From assembly GCF_003385895.1 (NCBI RefSeq), contig NZ_QRDQ01000010.1, forward strand, positions 1-64,000: a stretch of DNA of 64,000 nt, in the 5' to 3' direction. The DNA comes from Flavobacterium cutihirudinis (GTDB lineage: Bacteria > Bacteroidota > Bacteroidia > Flavobacteriales > Flavobacteriaceae). The notes beneath the pieces were generated by a model, which saw only the letters and a list, made by a program, of their open reading frames with translations, searched no databases and had not been told where the DNA came from. Shown piece by piece: positions 25,617 through 34,204 of the stretch. Position 1 is the stretch's first letter, and the number at the start of each line of letters is the position of its first letter. Made by a program: the position numbers and the translations under genes.

Positions 25617-26861
25617 ATGAAAAGATATATCACATTATTGTTTTTTGGGATAATGAATATTGTAGTCGTTTCTGGATGCAGTAGCGATGACAAAACTCCG
25701 GAAAAACCTGTAGAACCAGAAGTGCTTGTACCTGTTGCAATTGAAAAAACAAACAGTACTAAAATTTACGTTCATTATATGCCTTGGTTTGAAACCAATG
25801 AAAGCAGTGCCGATAAAAAATGGGGATACCATTGGACGATGGCAAACAAAAATCCAAACACTATAGGAGCAAATAACCGCAGGGAGATTGCATCTTATTA
25901 TTACCCGCTTATTGGCCCTTATCATTCGGGAGATAAAAATGTGATCGAAAATCATTTGTTATTGATGAAATATTCAGGAATTGATGGCGTCTTGATCGAT
26001 TGGTACGGCACGTACGATGTCAACGATTATAGAATGGTAAAAGAAAACACAGAACAGCTTATTGCTATGCTGGATAAAGTAGGTTTAGAATATGCAATTG
26101 TATATGAAGACAGAGTGACCAAAAATGTAGTAGATGCCGGAAAAGCTATTTCGGTAACAAGCGCTGCAAAAACAGATTTGGCTTACCTGCAAACCAATTG
26201 TTTTTCTGATGCCAATTATATCAAAGTAAACGGAAAACCGCTCCTTCTTAATTTTGGACCAATTGTATTGCAAACTCCAGCCGAATGGACTAGCGTTTTT
26301 AATACTTTAACCACAAAACCTGCTTTTTTAACGCTTTGGGATCAATCTGTAGAAGCTGGAGAAAATGCTTCCGGAGAATATGCCTGGGTATATAAAAACA
26401 GCACTTATCTGACTAATTTCTATACCAATACAAAGCCAAAACTTGCTGTAGCGATGGGAAGTGCTTATCCTGGTTTTAAAGATTTTTATGCCGAAGGAGG
26501 CGGAGGAGCAGCGATTGGATGGACCATTGATCATAACAATGGTGCAACACTCGATGAAACACTTACTCTGGCTAAAAATGCAAATCTGAGTTATCTACAG
26601 CTTATTACATGGAATGACTTTGGAGAAGGAACAATGTTTGAACCAACAGTAGAATTTGGATATAGTTTTATTGAAAAAGTAAAAACATTTGCCGGTGTAA
26701 AAAATACCGAAAGTGTTTTTCCGGAAATAAGCAAATTATACAATCTGAGAGTAGAAAAGAAAGGCGATGCCGCTGTTCAGAATAAACTGGATCAGGCTTT
26801 TAATTATTTTGTTTCTATGCAACCGGCAAAAGCAAAACAATTAATAAACGAAATAAAATAA
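25617..26861 (+). CDS. GH71/GH99-like glycoside hydrolase lipoprotein
   Basis: A 414-residue lipoprotein with signal and lipobox VSGC (Cys about 21) followed by SSDDK, implying surface exposure. The catalytic (beta/alpha)8-type body starts IYVHYMPWFET and contains GIDGVLIDWYGTYD, YAIVYEDR and ITWNDFGEGTMFEP, the pattern shared by GH71 (alpha-1,3-glucanase) and GH99 (endo-alpha-mannanase). The acidic residues in YED and NDFGEG are candidates for catalysis. It is the endo-acting enzyme of the PUL in my reading; whether it cuts alpha-1,3-glucan, another alpha-glucan or mannan cannot be decided from sequence. Confidence 0.83.
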   Translation: MKRYITLLFFGIMNIVVVSGCSSDDKTPEKPVEPEVLVPVAIEKTNSTKIYVHYMPWFETNESSADKKWGYHWTMANKNPNTIGANNRREIASYYYPLIGPYHSGDKNVIENHLLLMKYSGIDGVLIDWYGTYDVNDYRMVKENTEQLIAMLDKVGLEYAIVYEDRVTKNVVDAGKAISVTSAAKTDLAYLQTNCFSDANYIKVNGKPLLLNFGPIVLQTPAEWTSVFNTLTTKPAFLTLWDQSVEAGENASGEYAWVYKNSTYLTNFYTNTKPKLAVAMGSAYPGFKDFYAEGGGGAAIGWTIDHNNGATLDETLTLAKNANLSYLQLITWNDFGEGTMFEPTVEFGYSFIEKVKTFAGVKNTESVFPEISKLYNLRVEKKGDAAVQNKLDQAFNYFVSMQPAKAKQLINEIK

Positions 26862-26886
26862 GAGTTGTAATTAATACAATTAAATA

Positions 26887-28905
26887 ATGAAAAACATAAA
26901 ATATAGATACTGCCTGATTGCTTTTGCTTCGCTATTGCTTTGCGCCTGTAGTACTAAAAAAACATACAAAATCAGTTCTCCGGGAAAAAATACCGAATTG
27001 GTTTTTGATTTAACAGCTTCCGGACAGCCTCAATATAGTTTTACTTCGAATGGAAAATCGGTAATTGAGCCTTCTTTGTTGGGATTTGAATTTCAGGGAA
27101 TCCAAAAAATGACAGAAGGTTTTGAAGTCGTTTCCACGGAAGAAAAAACGGCTGATGAAACCTGGGAACAACCTTGGGGTGAATTCAAAAAAGTCAGAGA
27201 TCATCACAACGAACTGATTGTTCATTTGAAAGAATCAAAAGGCGATGAGCGTCTGGTTGATATTATTTTCAGGGTTTTTGATGATGGAGTTGGTTTTAGA
27301 TATTTCTTTCCAAAACAGCCTCATTTAGGTAAAGTGAAAATTTCGAATGAGATTACACAGTTCACGTTTAAATCGGATAATGATGTTTGGTGGATTCCGG
27401 TGCACCGAGAAAACAGCTATTACGAAAGTACGTATCGCAAAACGGCAATTAGTAAAACAGATACAATTAATACTCCGGCAACTTTTGAAACAAAAGAGAA
27501 ATTGTATGTTGCCATTCACGAAGCCAACCTAACCGATTTTGCCTCAATGACACTTTTAAAAACGACTGATAAACAGTACAAAAGTGACCTTGTGCCTTGG
27601 GCTGATGGTGTAAAAGTCTATGCTGAAACACCTTTTCAGACGCCATGGAGAACGATTGTAGTTGGAAAAACACCTGGTGAAGTGGCTACTTCAACGATTA
27701 TGCTGAATCTAAATGATCCATCAAAAATTGAAGATCTTTCCTGGATTACACCTTCAAAATATATTGGAATTTGGTGGGGAATGCATTTAGAGAAATTCAC
27801 TTGGGGCCAAGGACCAAAGCATGGCGCAACCACTAAAAACACAAAAGAGTACATAGATTTTGCTGCGAAAAACAATTTTGACGGTGTTCTGGTAGAAGGC
27901 TGGAACGAAGGTTGGGACGGCGACTGGACGGCTGACGGAACTGCCTTTAGTTTCGTAAAAGCATATCCTGATTTTAATTTGGAAGAAATCACGAAGTATG
28001 CTGCCATGAAAAATGTTCGTTTAATTGGTCATCATGAAACGGCTGGTGCTTCAAAACATTATGAAAGTCAGTTGGAAGATGCTTTTAGACTGTATCAAAA
28101 AATGGGTGTTAATTCTGTGAAAACTGGATATGTAAATAAATATCTGGATAAAAAAGAATGGCATGATAGTCAATATGGAGCGCGTCATTACAGAAAAGTA
28201 ATCGAAACTGCTGCCAAATATCACATAATGATTGATAATCATGAACCAATGAAAGGAACGGGTATACAGCGTACTTATCCTAATTTTATGTCACAAGAGG
28301 GCGGAAGAGGGCAAGAGTACAACGCTTGGTCTGCAGATGGCGGAAATACTCCGGAGCATTTGACGACTTTACCGTTTACAAGAATGCTTTCTGGTCCGTT
28401 TGATTATACACCGGGGAATTTCAATTTTGATTATAAAACACCTTCGGGAGCGAAAGTTCAGACTACTTTGGCGAATCAGTTGGCGTTGTATGTTATTATT
28501 TTCAGTCCGCTTCAAATGGCTTCAGATTTGCCTGAAAATTATGTTGGCAAACCGGAATTTCAATTTATAAAAGATGTTCCGTGTACATGGTCTGATACTA
28601 AAGTTTTGGATTCAAAAATTGGAGAATACACAACAATTGTCCGTAAAGATTGGGATGAGAAAAACTGGTATTTGGGTTCTATTACCAATAGAGAAGCCAG
28701 AGATCTTAAAGTTCCATTATCTTTTCTGGATGCAGGAAAAGAATACGAGGCCGAAATTTATGCCGACGGAGAAGGAGCAAATTATAAGAATAATCCATAT
28801 CCTGTAACAATATCAAAACAAAAAGTAAACAATAAATCGATAATAAATATCAAATTGGGTGCTGGAGGAGGAACAGCTATAAAATTTTCTCCAATTGAGA
28901 AATAA
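26887..28905 (+). CDS. GH97 glycoside hydrolase (SusB-like alpha-glucosidase)
   Basis: A 672-residue lipoprotein (lipobox LLCAC, Cys about 21) with the three parts of GH97: N-terminal beta-super-sandwich (about 25-290), (beta/alpha)8 barrel (about 290-560) and C-terminal beta domain. Barrel signatures include GVLVEGWNEGWDGDW, HHETAG, IDNHEP (about 448-453) and SQEGGRGQEYN (about 467-477), matching the glutamates used by the calcium-dependent inverting SusB group. At the position where retaining GH97 members carry an Asp nucleophile the sequence reads VKTGYV, so inverting alpha-glucosidase chemistry is expected. It would trim imported or surface-generated oligosaccharides to monosaccharide. 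Last gene of the PUL operon, followed by a terminator. Confidence 0.93.
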   Translation: MKNIKYRYCLIAFASLLLCACSTKKTYKISSPGKNTELVFDLTASGQPQYSFTSNGKSVIEPSLLGFEFQGIQKMTEGFEVVSTEEKTADETWEQPWGEFKKVRDHHNELIVHLKESKGDERLVDIIFRVFDDGVGFRYFFPKQPHLGKVKISNEITQFTFKSDNDVWWIPVHRENSYYESTYRKTAISKTDTINTPATFETKEKLYVAIHEANLTDFASMTLLKTTDKQYKSDLVPWADGVKVYAETPFQTPWRTIVVGKTPGEVATSTIMLNLNDPSKIEDLSWITPSKYIGIWWGMHLEKFTWGQGPKHGATTKNTKEYIDFAAKNNFDGVLVEGWNEGWDGDWTADGTAFSFVKAYPDFNLEEITKYAAMKNVRLIGHHETAGASKHYESQLEDAFRLYQKMGVNSVKTGYVNKYLDKKEWHDSQYGARHYRKVIETAAKYHIMIDNHEPMKGTGIQRTYPNFMSQEGGRGQEYNAWSADGGNTPEHLTTLPFTRMLSGPFDYTPGNFNFDYKTPSGAKVQTTLANQLALYVIIFSPLQMASDLPENYVGKPEFQFIKDVPCTWSDTKVLDSKIGEYTTIVRKDWDEKNWYLGSITNREARDLKVPLSFLDAGKEYEAEIYADGEGANYKNNPYPVTISKQKVNNKSIINIKLGAGGGTAIKFSPIEK

Positions 28906-28945
28906 GTAAAAATTATTTTGAGTTAAGTTAAGTTTGAGTTGAATG

Positions 28946-28981
28946 AGCCCGATTTCTTTTTAAAGATTTCGGGCTTGTTTT
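28946..28981 (+). terminator. Terminator of the PUL operon
   Basis: Stem AGCCCGA / TCGGGCT with a T/A-rich loop that can extend pairing, then TTGTTTTTTG. About 40 bases beyond the GH97 stop. Confidence 0.75.
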
Positions 28982-29196
28982 TTGTTTAAAGTTTCAGGTT
29001 TAAAGTTTAATGTTTAACCGCAATCCCGATAGCTATCGGGAGCAAAGTTTTTTTGTCAAGATTACGCTCATAAACACAAAGTTCGCAAGGCTTTGTGTAA
29101 AAACTTTGCGAACTTTGCGTAATTCTTTGCGTGCTTTGTGGTTAAAAAAAACTTAGTCCCGAAGCCTCGGGATAGCATCTTAGTGTCTTAGCAACT
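28982..29196. repeat. Intergenic repeat cluster with two GC-rich palindromes
   Basis: Holds TCCCGATAGCTATCGGGA at 29024-29041 and TCCCGAAGCCTCGGGA at 29157-29172, plus word repeats of the kind ACTTTGCG(A/T) and CTTTGTG. No gene. Confidence 0.75.
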
Positions 29197-30105
29197 TTAT
29201 TTATGAAGCTGAATGTGTTTTCCAAAAGAATAAGTCAAAGCAATTGTTGGTCCATTGTAACCCCATTTAAAGAAGCCGTTTAGTCTTTCTTTTTGAGCAT
29301 CTACTCTGATGTTTAAACCCGTATATCCAGCTGTTATACTGAAATTTTTATACAAATTATATAACACAGACAAGTTGTAACTCAAGATACGTCCGTCGAT
29401 ATCATTTACTTTTATGGCGAAGTAATTGAAGTTAGCATAAAGTCCCACTTTTTTTCCTAATACAAATTCTCCCCATATTCCAAGATCCGGAAGTGGCGCA
29501 GTTACGCCAAAGTCATCATTATAGGAAAGCTGTTGGGTTTGCCCTTCAAGACTTAAACCTACATCTACTAGCATAACGTGTGCACCTATTAAGGCACCAA
29601 TTTCATACTTTGGTTTCGATACAAAAGCGTAACCGTAATATATTCTAATAATCTGATTGTCTAGAAATGCTGATACTCTTGCATCTACTGGATAAGTATG
29701 ATCACCAAATTCGATCTCTTTTTGAAGGACTTTTGTTGAATTTCTATTCAAATAAAAATATTCGGTTCCAAGTCTTGATCTTCGTGAAATACGCCATTCA
29801 AAAGCAGCAGTAAATGATTCACTACTTTTATTAAATCCGAGATCTTTTTCAAAATCAATCATATTTCCAAAATCACCATTATTGCTTCCGACTTCAACTT
29901 GTGTGTTGTTTACGGGAAAAAATGCACCGGCGGTGAATTTGAATCGTCTTGCATGCCAGGGTAAATCCTCAGGATCGTAATTCTGAAGTTCTTCAGAATC
30001 ATTTTGCAGGGCGGGTAAGGTTTCTTTTGGAATTTCTGCTACAGTTTGAGCCTGAACAGACAGCCAAGAGAAATAAACTATCATAAAACAAAACAAATTT
30101 TTCAT
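29197..30105 (-). CDS. Outer membrane beta-barrel protein
   Basis: A protein of 302 residues with signal peptide KNLFCFMIVYFSWLSVQAQ and no lipobox. After an acidic linker (NDSEELQNYDPEDLPWH) the sequence alternates short hydrophobic and polar strands, for example FKFTAGAFFPV, RSRLGTEYFYLN, IIRIYYGYAFV, VGLYANFNYFAI and ITAGYTGLNIRV, ending in IALTYSFGKHIQLHK, consistent with an 8- to 12-strand barrel. The start at 30105 is preferred because the 17 upstream codons precede the signal peptide. Function unknown; a structural or lipid-handling porin-like role is possible. Confidence 0.78.
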   Translation of the reverse strand: MKNLFCFMIVYFSWLSVQAQTVAEIPKETLPALQNDSEELQNYDPEDLPWHARRFKFTAGAFFPVNNTQVEVGSNNGDFGNMIDFEKDLGFNKSSESFTAAFEWRISRRSRLGTEYFYLNRNSTKVLQKEIEFGDHTYPVDARVSAFLDNQIIRIYYGYAFVSKPKYEIGALIGAHVMLVDVGLSLEGQTQQLSYNDDFGVTAPLPDLGIWGEFVLGKKVGLYANFNYFAIKVNDIDGRILSYNLSVLYNLYKNFSITAGYTGLNIRVDAQKERLNGFFKWGYNGPTIALTYSFGKHIQLHK

Positions 30106-30485
30106 CGGATTTAATTTTAAAGTTTTTGATATTTTTTTAACACTTAAAGTTAACAAAAAAAATCATTCATTTAAATTTTTGCCAATTATTATTTGCTCAA
30201 TTTCTTTGATTATCAGTTTGATATGTTTTGTGGTGAATTTGAAGATCCTGAAATTTCTAATGAAAACGGAACTGCGTGAGTGATAGGAGCAGGCTGCCGA
30301 AGCAGCGCGGATAGCACGACAGCATCCCGATAAGAGGGCGTATAAGTGTGTAGTAATTTGCCCTCTTATTGGGATGGTGGCACGCCCAAATGATTTTAAA
30401 TTCTAGATTTTAGATTTTGAAAACTGTTGCCTGAAGAACATGCGAAAAAATTCACAATTCACAATTCATAATTTACAATTAAAAA
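30106..30485. other. Intergenic stretch with structured repeat element
   Basis: No gene. It contains the element at 30275-30387 (separate entry) and, at about 30405-30480, word repeats of the TTTTAAATTCTAGATTTTAGATTTT and CACAATTCACAATTC type (shown as short units). Confidence 0.6.
30275..30387 (+). repeat. Putative structured intergenic element (TAGGAGC ... GGCACGCCC type)
   Basis: A GC-rich island in AT-rich DNA. It starts near GTGATAGGAGCAGGCTGCCG, has GCGGATAGCACGAC, then a strong hairpin CATCCCGATAAGAGGGC (30323-30339) / GCCCTCTTATTGGGATG (30360-30376, one G-U), and ends GGTGGCACGCCC. The conserved GATAGCNCGAC and GGCACGCCC borders with a variable central hairpin are, from memory, a recurring Flavobacterium intergenic element. 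Only one copy is in this window. Confidence 0.6.
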
Positions 30486-30920
30486 TCAAACTCTATTATA
30501 ATCTGCTTTCCAGTGTACGATTGCTTTTTTGATGGAATCTCCATTTAGATTGTTTTTTAGCGCATCTTCAATCAAGGGCAATAATTCATTGTCGGGCGCA
30601 AATCGCAACGCAAAAATTTGATCGTCTGTAAGTTTGTATTCAAATTCTTCGAGTCTTTTTCCGGTCAATGTAAAATAGCGGTAACGAAGTTCTAAGCGAA
30701 TGATTCGGTTTTGTAAAGTCAATGCATAATGCTGGCGCAACATATAAGCTGTAAAAAACAGAAAAATGAAACATAGACTTATAAAAGTCCAAATGAGCGC
30801 ATCCTCGGTTGTAAAGGCAAAATAAATGCTGGTTGCAAGCAATAAAGATAAAACCGGATAGAAAATAAAATGGTGGGGAATGTAAAACCGAATATGGTTG
30901 TAGTATGTTTGAATTTTCAT
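30486..30920 (-). CDS. DUF6526 family membrane protein
   Basis: A 144-residue protein with a short basic N-terminus, two transmembrane segments (about 17-34 and 41-59), and a cytosolic C-terminal helix-rich part with LRYRYFTLTGKRLEEFEYKL, IFALRFAPDNELLPLIEDAL and AIVHWKADY. This is the layout of the DUF6526 family common in Bacteroidota. No enzymatic motif. It is isolated, with no obvious operon partner. Confidence 0.75.
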   Translation of the reverse strand: MKIQTYYNHIRFYIPHHFIFYPVLSLLLATSIYFAFTTEDALIWTFISLCFIFLFFTAYMLRQHYALTLQNRIIRLELRYRYFTLTGKRLEEFEYKLTDDQIFALRFAPDNELLPLIEDALKNNLNGDSIKKAIVHWKADYNRV

Positions 30921-31212
30921 ATGGAGAAGTTTGCATAAAGTTAAAAAAAAAGAAAGCTACCCTAAATAATTAGAATAGCTTTTTTTCTCAAAAATAAACT
31001 AACATAACCAATGTTTCTTTTATAATGTAAACTTGCTCAAGTTTAATTAGTAATCTCATTTGCAAAAAGCCTTCTCTCATCATTACTCAGTGTTGTAATG
31101 GCTTTAATTTCTTGATGTAAAATTATAACAGAAGCACCGCTGTTGTGTTATATTTTTTCAATCAAATGTTATAGGATTCCAATATGAGTAGAAAACTTCG
31201 GAAAAATTGTAG
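30921..31212. other. AT-rich intergenic stretch
   Basis: No supported gene. A short minus-strand frame at about 31047-31145 reads like a protein tail (EIKAITTLSNDERRLFANE) but has no start codon, so it is at most a remnant. Confidence 0.4.
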
Positions 31213-31695
31213 TTACAAAGTTTTGATAATTTCCCATTCTTCAAGTTTGAACTGAAAGCTTTTACTGGCGTTTGCAGGACTTGTAGATGGTAGTGTTATC
31301 AGTTTATAAGATGGGTTTACGGTTACATATTTTTTAAAAAAAGCTGCCGCCTTTTGTCCGTTAAATAATATTGTTTTGATATTAGGATGTTGCAAAAGAA
31401 AGGTTTCAAAATCATTAGCGATTTCGTTTTTAATAGCGCTGTCTAAACTTCCAATTCTGTCGCAATATTCGAGTACGTCCCATAATGCTATTTTGTTTTT
31501 TAATAAAAGCTTTTTTCTGGTTTCATAATCGGTTGAAAAGGTTTCGTTGAAGATATTGAAAAGAAATTTCCAAAAGTTATTCTGATTGTGTCCATAATAT
31601 TGATTGAGTTCTAAGGATTTTGTACCAGGCATTGTACCTAAAATCAATATGGTAGAATTGGATGCACTTATTGGGGCAAAAGAAACACTTTTCAT
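31213..31695 (-). CDS. Uracil/hypoxanthine-DNA glycosylase family protein
   Basis: A protein of 160 residues from the chosen start, of the UDG superfamily fold that removes deaminated bases in repair. The first motif reads LILGTMPG (about 17-24), followed by YYGHNQNNFWKFLF, ALWDVLEYCDRIGSLD and the C-terminal motif LITLPSTSPANA (about 133-144). GxMPG with STSPAN is characteristic of the hypoxanthine-DNA glycosylase-like (family 6, also annotated DNA-deoxyinosine glycosylase) group; it lacks the catalytic Asp of classical Ung. Start at 31695 gives MKSVSFAPI; 15 more upstream codons are open but A-rich. Confidence 0.83.
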   Translation of the reverse strand: MKSVSFAPISASNSTILILGTMPGTKSLELNQYYGHNQNNFWKFLFNIFNETFSTDYETRKKLLLKNKIALWDVLEYCDRIGSLDSAIKNEIANDFETFLLQHPNIKTILFNGQKAAAFFKKYVTVNPSYKLITLPSTSPANASKSFQFKLEEWEIIKTL

Positions 31696-31889
31696 TTTTT
31701 TTTGAATTAAGAATTTGTCTTTTTGAGTTAAAAATATCATTTATAAGTAATTATAAAACAAATGACGAAAATTATATAACATTTTTGGTCTGTGATTGAA
31801 CGAACTTTGAAATCTCGCTTTTTCAGTGCTTTTCTACTTTTAATAACTGAAACAGAATTATAAAATTATCGAATTAAAATTTACATACC

Positions 31890-32909
31890 ATGAAAATCGT
31901 TACTATACATTCAGAGAAAATTAAAAATATATTTGAGGAATTGAACACCAACTTCGACGGAAAAGTAAATTTTGATATCGACGAATATTCACTCGAAGTC
32001 AATACTAATTTTGCAAAAGGTTCTATTGTAGGCGCTTCTATAAACGACAATATTTCATATGTTCAGTTTGATATGACTTTTTCATCAGACCTGCGATTGG
32101 AAGTTAAAAACGGAAATACGTCACCAATATATTTTGCCTATTGTTCCAAAGGAAATCTGACGCACAGTTTCGGAACAGGAAACGAGAGAAAAGTAGAAAG
32201 GTATCAAACGGCAATTCTGACTTCAAAAATGAACAAGGATAATATATTGTTTTTTGAAAAGGATAAAAACACAAAATTTACAATCATAATTGTTGGGCAG
32301 GAAGCTGAAAAACAACAAACGAATTCATTGAGCCAAATGGTGCGAGAAACATTTCTTCAGGAAAGTATGGAAGAAGAATTTTTCTATGCCGGTTCGTACA
32401 ATTTGAAGATTGCCGAGAAGATCGAACAACTAAATGCCATTACACAAACCGGAATCGTTAGAAGTTTACTCAAAGAAGGTATTTTGAGAATTATTCTTGC
32501 GATGGAAATTCAGCAACATACAGACGATTTGAACGCATTTTCGAAAGAAACAAACTGTCTGACCTTACGCGAAATGGAAGAAATAAAAGAGCTTTCGGAA
32601 GCTATAAAAGCAAATCCGGAAGAAGCTTTTACTATAAAATCGCTGAGTAAAAAATCAGGATTATCTCCAAATAAACTTCAGGAAGGTTTTAAAATGATTC
32701 ACAATAGAACTGTAAATGATTACATCACACATATGCGTGTCTTAAAAGCAGAAATCTTAATCAGAACTTCCGATTTAAATATCTCAGAAATTGTGTACTG
32801 CATTGGTTTTACAAGCAGAAGTTACTTCTCTAAAATCTTCAAACAAAAGTTCAACTGCAGCCCAAAGGAATATAAATTTAATTTGAATCCGTTTGCGATA
32901 ACAGCTTAA
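31890..32909 (+). CDS. AraC family transcriptional regulator
   Basis: A 339-residue regulator. The C-terminal about 95 residues form the double helix-turn-helix: AFTIKSLSKKSGLSPNKL, and the second half SEIVYCIGFTSRSYFSKIFKQKF, with the characteristic GF...S.FS..FK...G.SP-like ending (NCSPKEYKF). The N-terminal 240 residues are a beta-rich sensor without a recognised name (SYVQFDMTFSSDL, TSPIYFAYCSKGNL), as in many stand-alone Bacteroidota AraC proteins. Targets unknown; neighbours are not obviously co-regulated. Confidence 0.88.
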   Translation: MKIVTIHSEKIKNIFEELNTNFDGKVNFDIDEYSLEVNTNFAKGSIVGASINDNISYVQFDMTFSSDLRLEVKNGNTSPIYFAYCSKGNLTHSFGTGNERKVERYQTAILTSKMNKDNILFFEKDKNTKFTIIIVGQEAEKQQTNSLSQMVRETFLQESMEEEFFYAGSYNLKIAEKIEQLNAITQTGIVRSLLKEGILRIILAMEIQQHTDDLNAFSKETNCLTLREMEEIKELSEAIKANPEEAFTIKSLSKKSGLSPNKLQEGFKMIHNRTVNDYITHMRVLKAEILIRTSDLNISEIVYCIGFTSRSYFSKIFKQKFNCSPKEYKFNLNPFAITA

Positions 32910-32934
32910 AGGAAGTTTCTAAGTTTCTAAGATT

Positions 32935-33089
32935 CTAAGATTCTGAGATTCTGAGACTCTTAGTTTTTTGTTTACAGAATCTTAAATTATTTCAAGAATG
33001 TCGTTAGCTACTAAAGCTTCAATATATAAGTTGACAAGGCCAGAAATAGTAAGACTAAGAAAATAAAACTTAGTATCTCAGAATCTTAG
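32935..33089. repeat. Inverted word repeat CTAAGATTCTGAGAT
   Basis: CTAAGATTCTGAGAT at 32935-32949 is perfectly complementary to ATCTCAGAATCTTAG at 33075-33089, flanked by tandem AAGTTTCT / AAGATTCT words. It bounds the gap between the AraC gene and the HTH-GNAT promoter. Confidence 0.7.
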
Positions 33090-33105
33090 CAACTAAAAAA
33101 AATCT

Positions 33106-33160
33106 TTTGCAAAAAAGATTTTTTTTATACATTTGCATAACTGGTTATATAATTAATTAT
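33106..33160 (+). promoter_or_regulatory. Consensus promoter and operator-like palindromes of the HTH-GNAT gene
   Basis: TTTG at 33106-33109 and TACATTTG at 33128-33135 are separated by 18 bases, an almost ideal Bacteroidota promoter. Directly downstream lie ATAAC-TG-GTTAT (33137-33148) and the perfect palindrome ATAATTAATTAT (33149-33160), just before the ATG at 33164. Their position over the transcription start suggests autorepression by the encoded MarR domain. Confidence 0.75.
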
Positions 33161-33163
33161 AAT

Positions 33164-34114
33164 ATGGAATTTTTTGATAAAGTAGGCAAAGCGGCTATAG
33201 GAAGTCGTTTGCGTTTAATGACGGCAATTATTACAGATGATGCTTCAAAAATTTATGAGCTTTATGGTGTAGATTTTGTGCCAAAGTGGTTTCCTGTATT
33301 TTATACGCTTACAGAGGACAGAGAACTGACTATTACGGAAATTGCTAATGAAATTGGACATTCACAGCCATCTGTAAGTAAGATTATTCAGGAAATGATT
33401 AGTGCAGGAATCATCAAAGAAAGTTTGAAAACAGAAGACAAGAGAAAGAATAATGTGGTTTTGACTGAGAAAGGACTTTCGCTTTCGCAGAAAATTAAGC
33501 AGCAATTGAAAGATATTGATGTAGCTGTCGATGGTTTAATTTCTGAATCCAAACATAATCTTTGGGCCGCGCTTGAAGAATGGGAATTTTTATTGGCACA
33601 AAAGTCAATGTTTAAAAGAGTGAGCGATCAGAAGAAAATCCGCGAAAGCCAAAATGTCAAAATTGTAGCCTTTGAACCGAAGTATAAAGAAGCTTTTAAA
33701 GCATTAAATGTAGAATGGATTTCTACTTATTTTGAAATGGAACCTGCCGATTATAAAGCGCTTGACAATCCGGAAGAGTATATTTTAAATAAAGGAGGAA
33801 AAATTCTCGTTGCCTTATATGACGATGAACCTGTAGGTGTTTGTGCCCTAATAAAAACAAATAACCCGGAATATGGTTTTGAAATGGCAAAAATGGCCGT
33901 TTCGCCAAAAGCACAAGGAAAAAACATTGGATGGTTATTGGGACAAGAAATCATTAAAACCGCAAAAGATCTCGGCGCAAAAAAGATATATCTGGAAAGC
34001 AACACGATCCTAAAACCGGCTATAAACTTATATTACAAAATGGGTTTTGAAAAAGTCTTTGGCTTAGAAACACCTTATAAACGATGTAATATTCAGATGG
34101 AGTTGGTTCTTTAA
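33164..34114 (+). CDS. Bifunctional MarR-type HTH / GNAT N-acetyltransferase
   Basis: A protein of 316 residues from ATG 33164. Residues about 1-140 form a MarR-like winged helix (LTITEIANEIGHSQPSVSKII, wing TEDKRKNNVVLTEKG). Residues about 160-316 form a GNAT acetyltransferase with the acetyl-CoA loop MAVSPKAQGKNIGWLLGQ (conserved Q/RxxGxG/A variant QGKNIG) and LESNTILKPAINLYYKMGF. Such HTH-GNAT fusions couple ligand- or acetylation-state sensing to transcription. The start upstream at 33107 would lie inside the promoter, so 33164 is chosen. It converges on the FAD oxidoreductase gene. Confidence 0.9.
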   Translation: MEFFDKVGKAAIGSRLRLMTAIITDDASKIYELYGVDFVPKWFPVFYTLTEDRELTITEIANEIGHSQPSVSKIIQEMISAGIIKESLKTEDKRKNNVVLTEKGLSLSQKIKQQLKDIDVAVDGLISESKHNLWAALEEWEFLLAQKSMFKRVSDQKKIRESQNVKIVAFEPKYKEAFKALNVEWISTYFEMEPADYKALDNPEEYILNKGGKILVALYDDEPVGVCALIKTNNPEYGFEMAKMAVSPKAQGKNIGWLLGQEIIKTAKDLGAKKIYLESNTILKPAINLYYKMGFEKVFGLETPYKRCNIQMELVL

Positions 34115-34186
34115 AAGGGACAAAGTTGCAAAGTTACAAAGTTACAAAGGGACAAAGGATTAAAAAACTTTGCAACTTTGTCCCTT
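34115..34186. terminator. Shared hairpin between convergent genes
   Basis: Perfect 21-base arms, 34115-34135 and 34166-34186 (core GGGACAAAGTTGCAAAG), built from the word ACAAAG(T/G). A T-rich and A-rich sequence lies on either side, so it can end both the HTH-GNAT and the FAD oxidoreductase transcripts. Confidence 0.7.
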
Positions 34187-34204
34187 TGTCCCTAAAAAAA
34201 AAAC

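Noticed and set aside
29060..29120. Word repeats as a promoter or operator for the OM barrel gene
   Set aside because: They lie downstream of that minus-strand gene and match generic intergenic words.
31047..31145. Minus-strand fragment resembling a protein tail
   Set aside because: No start codon and too short; kept only as a remark in the gap entry.
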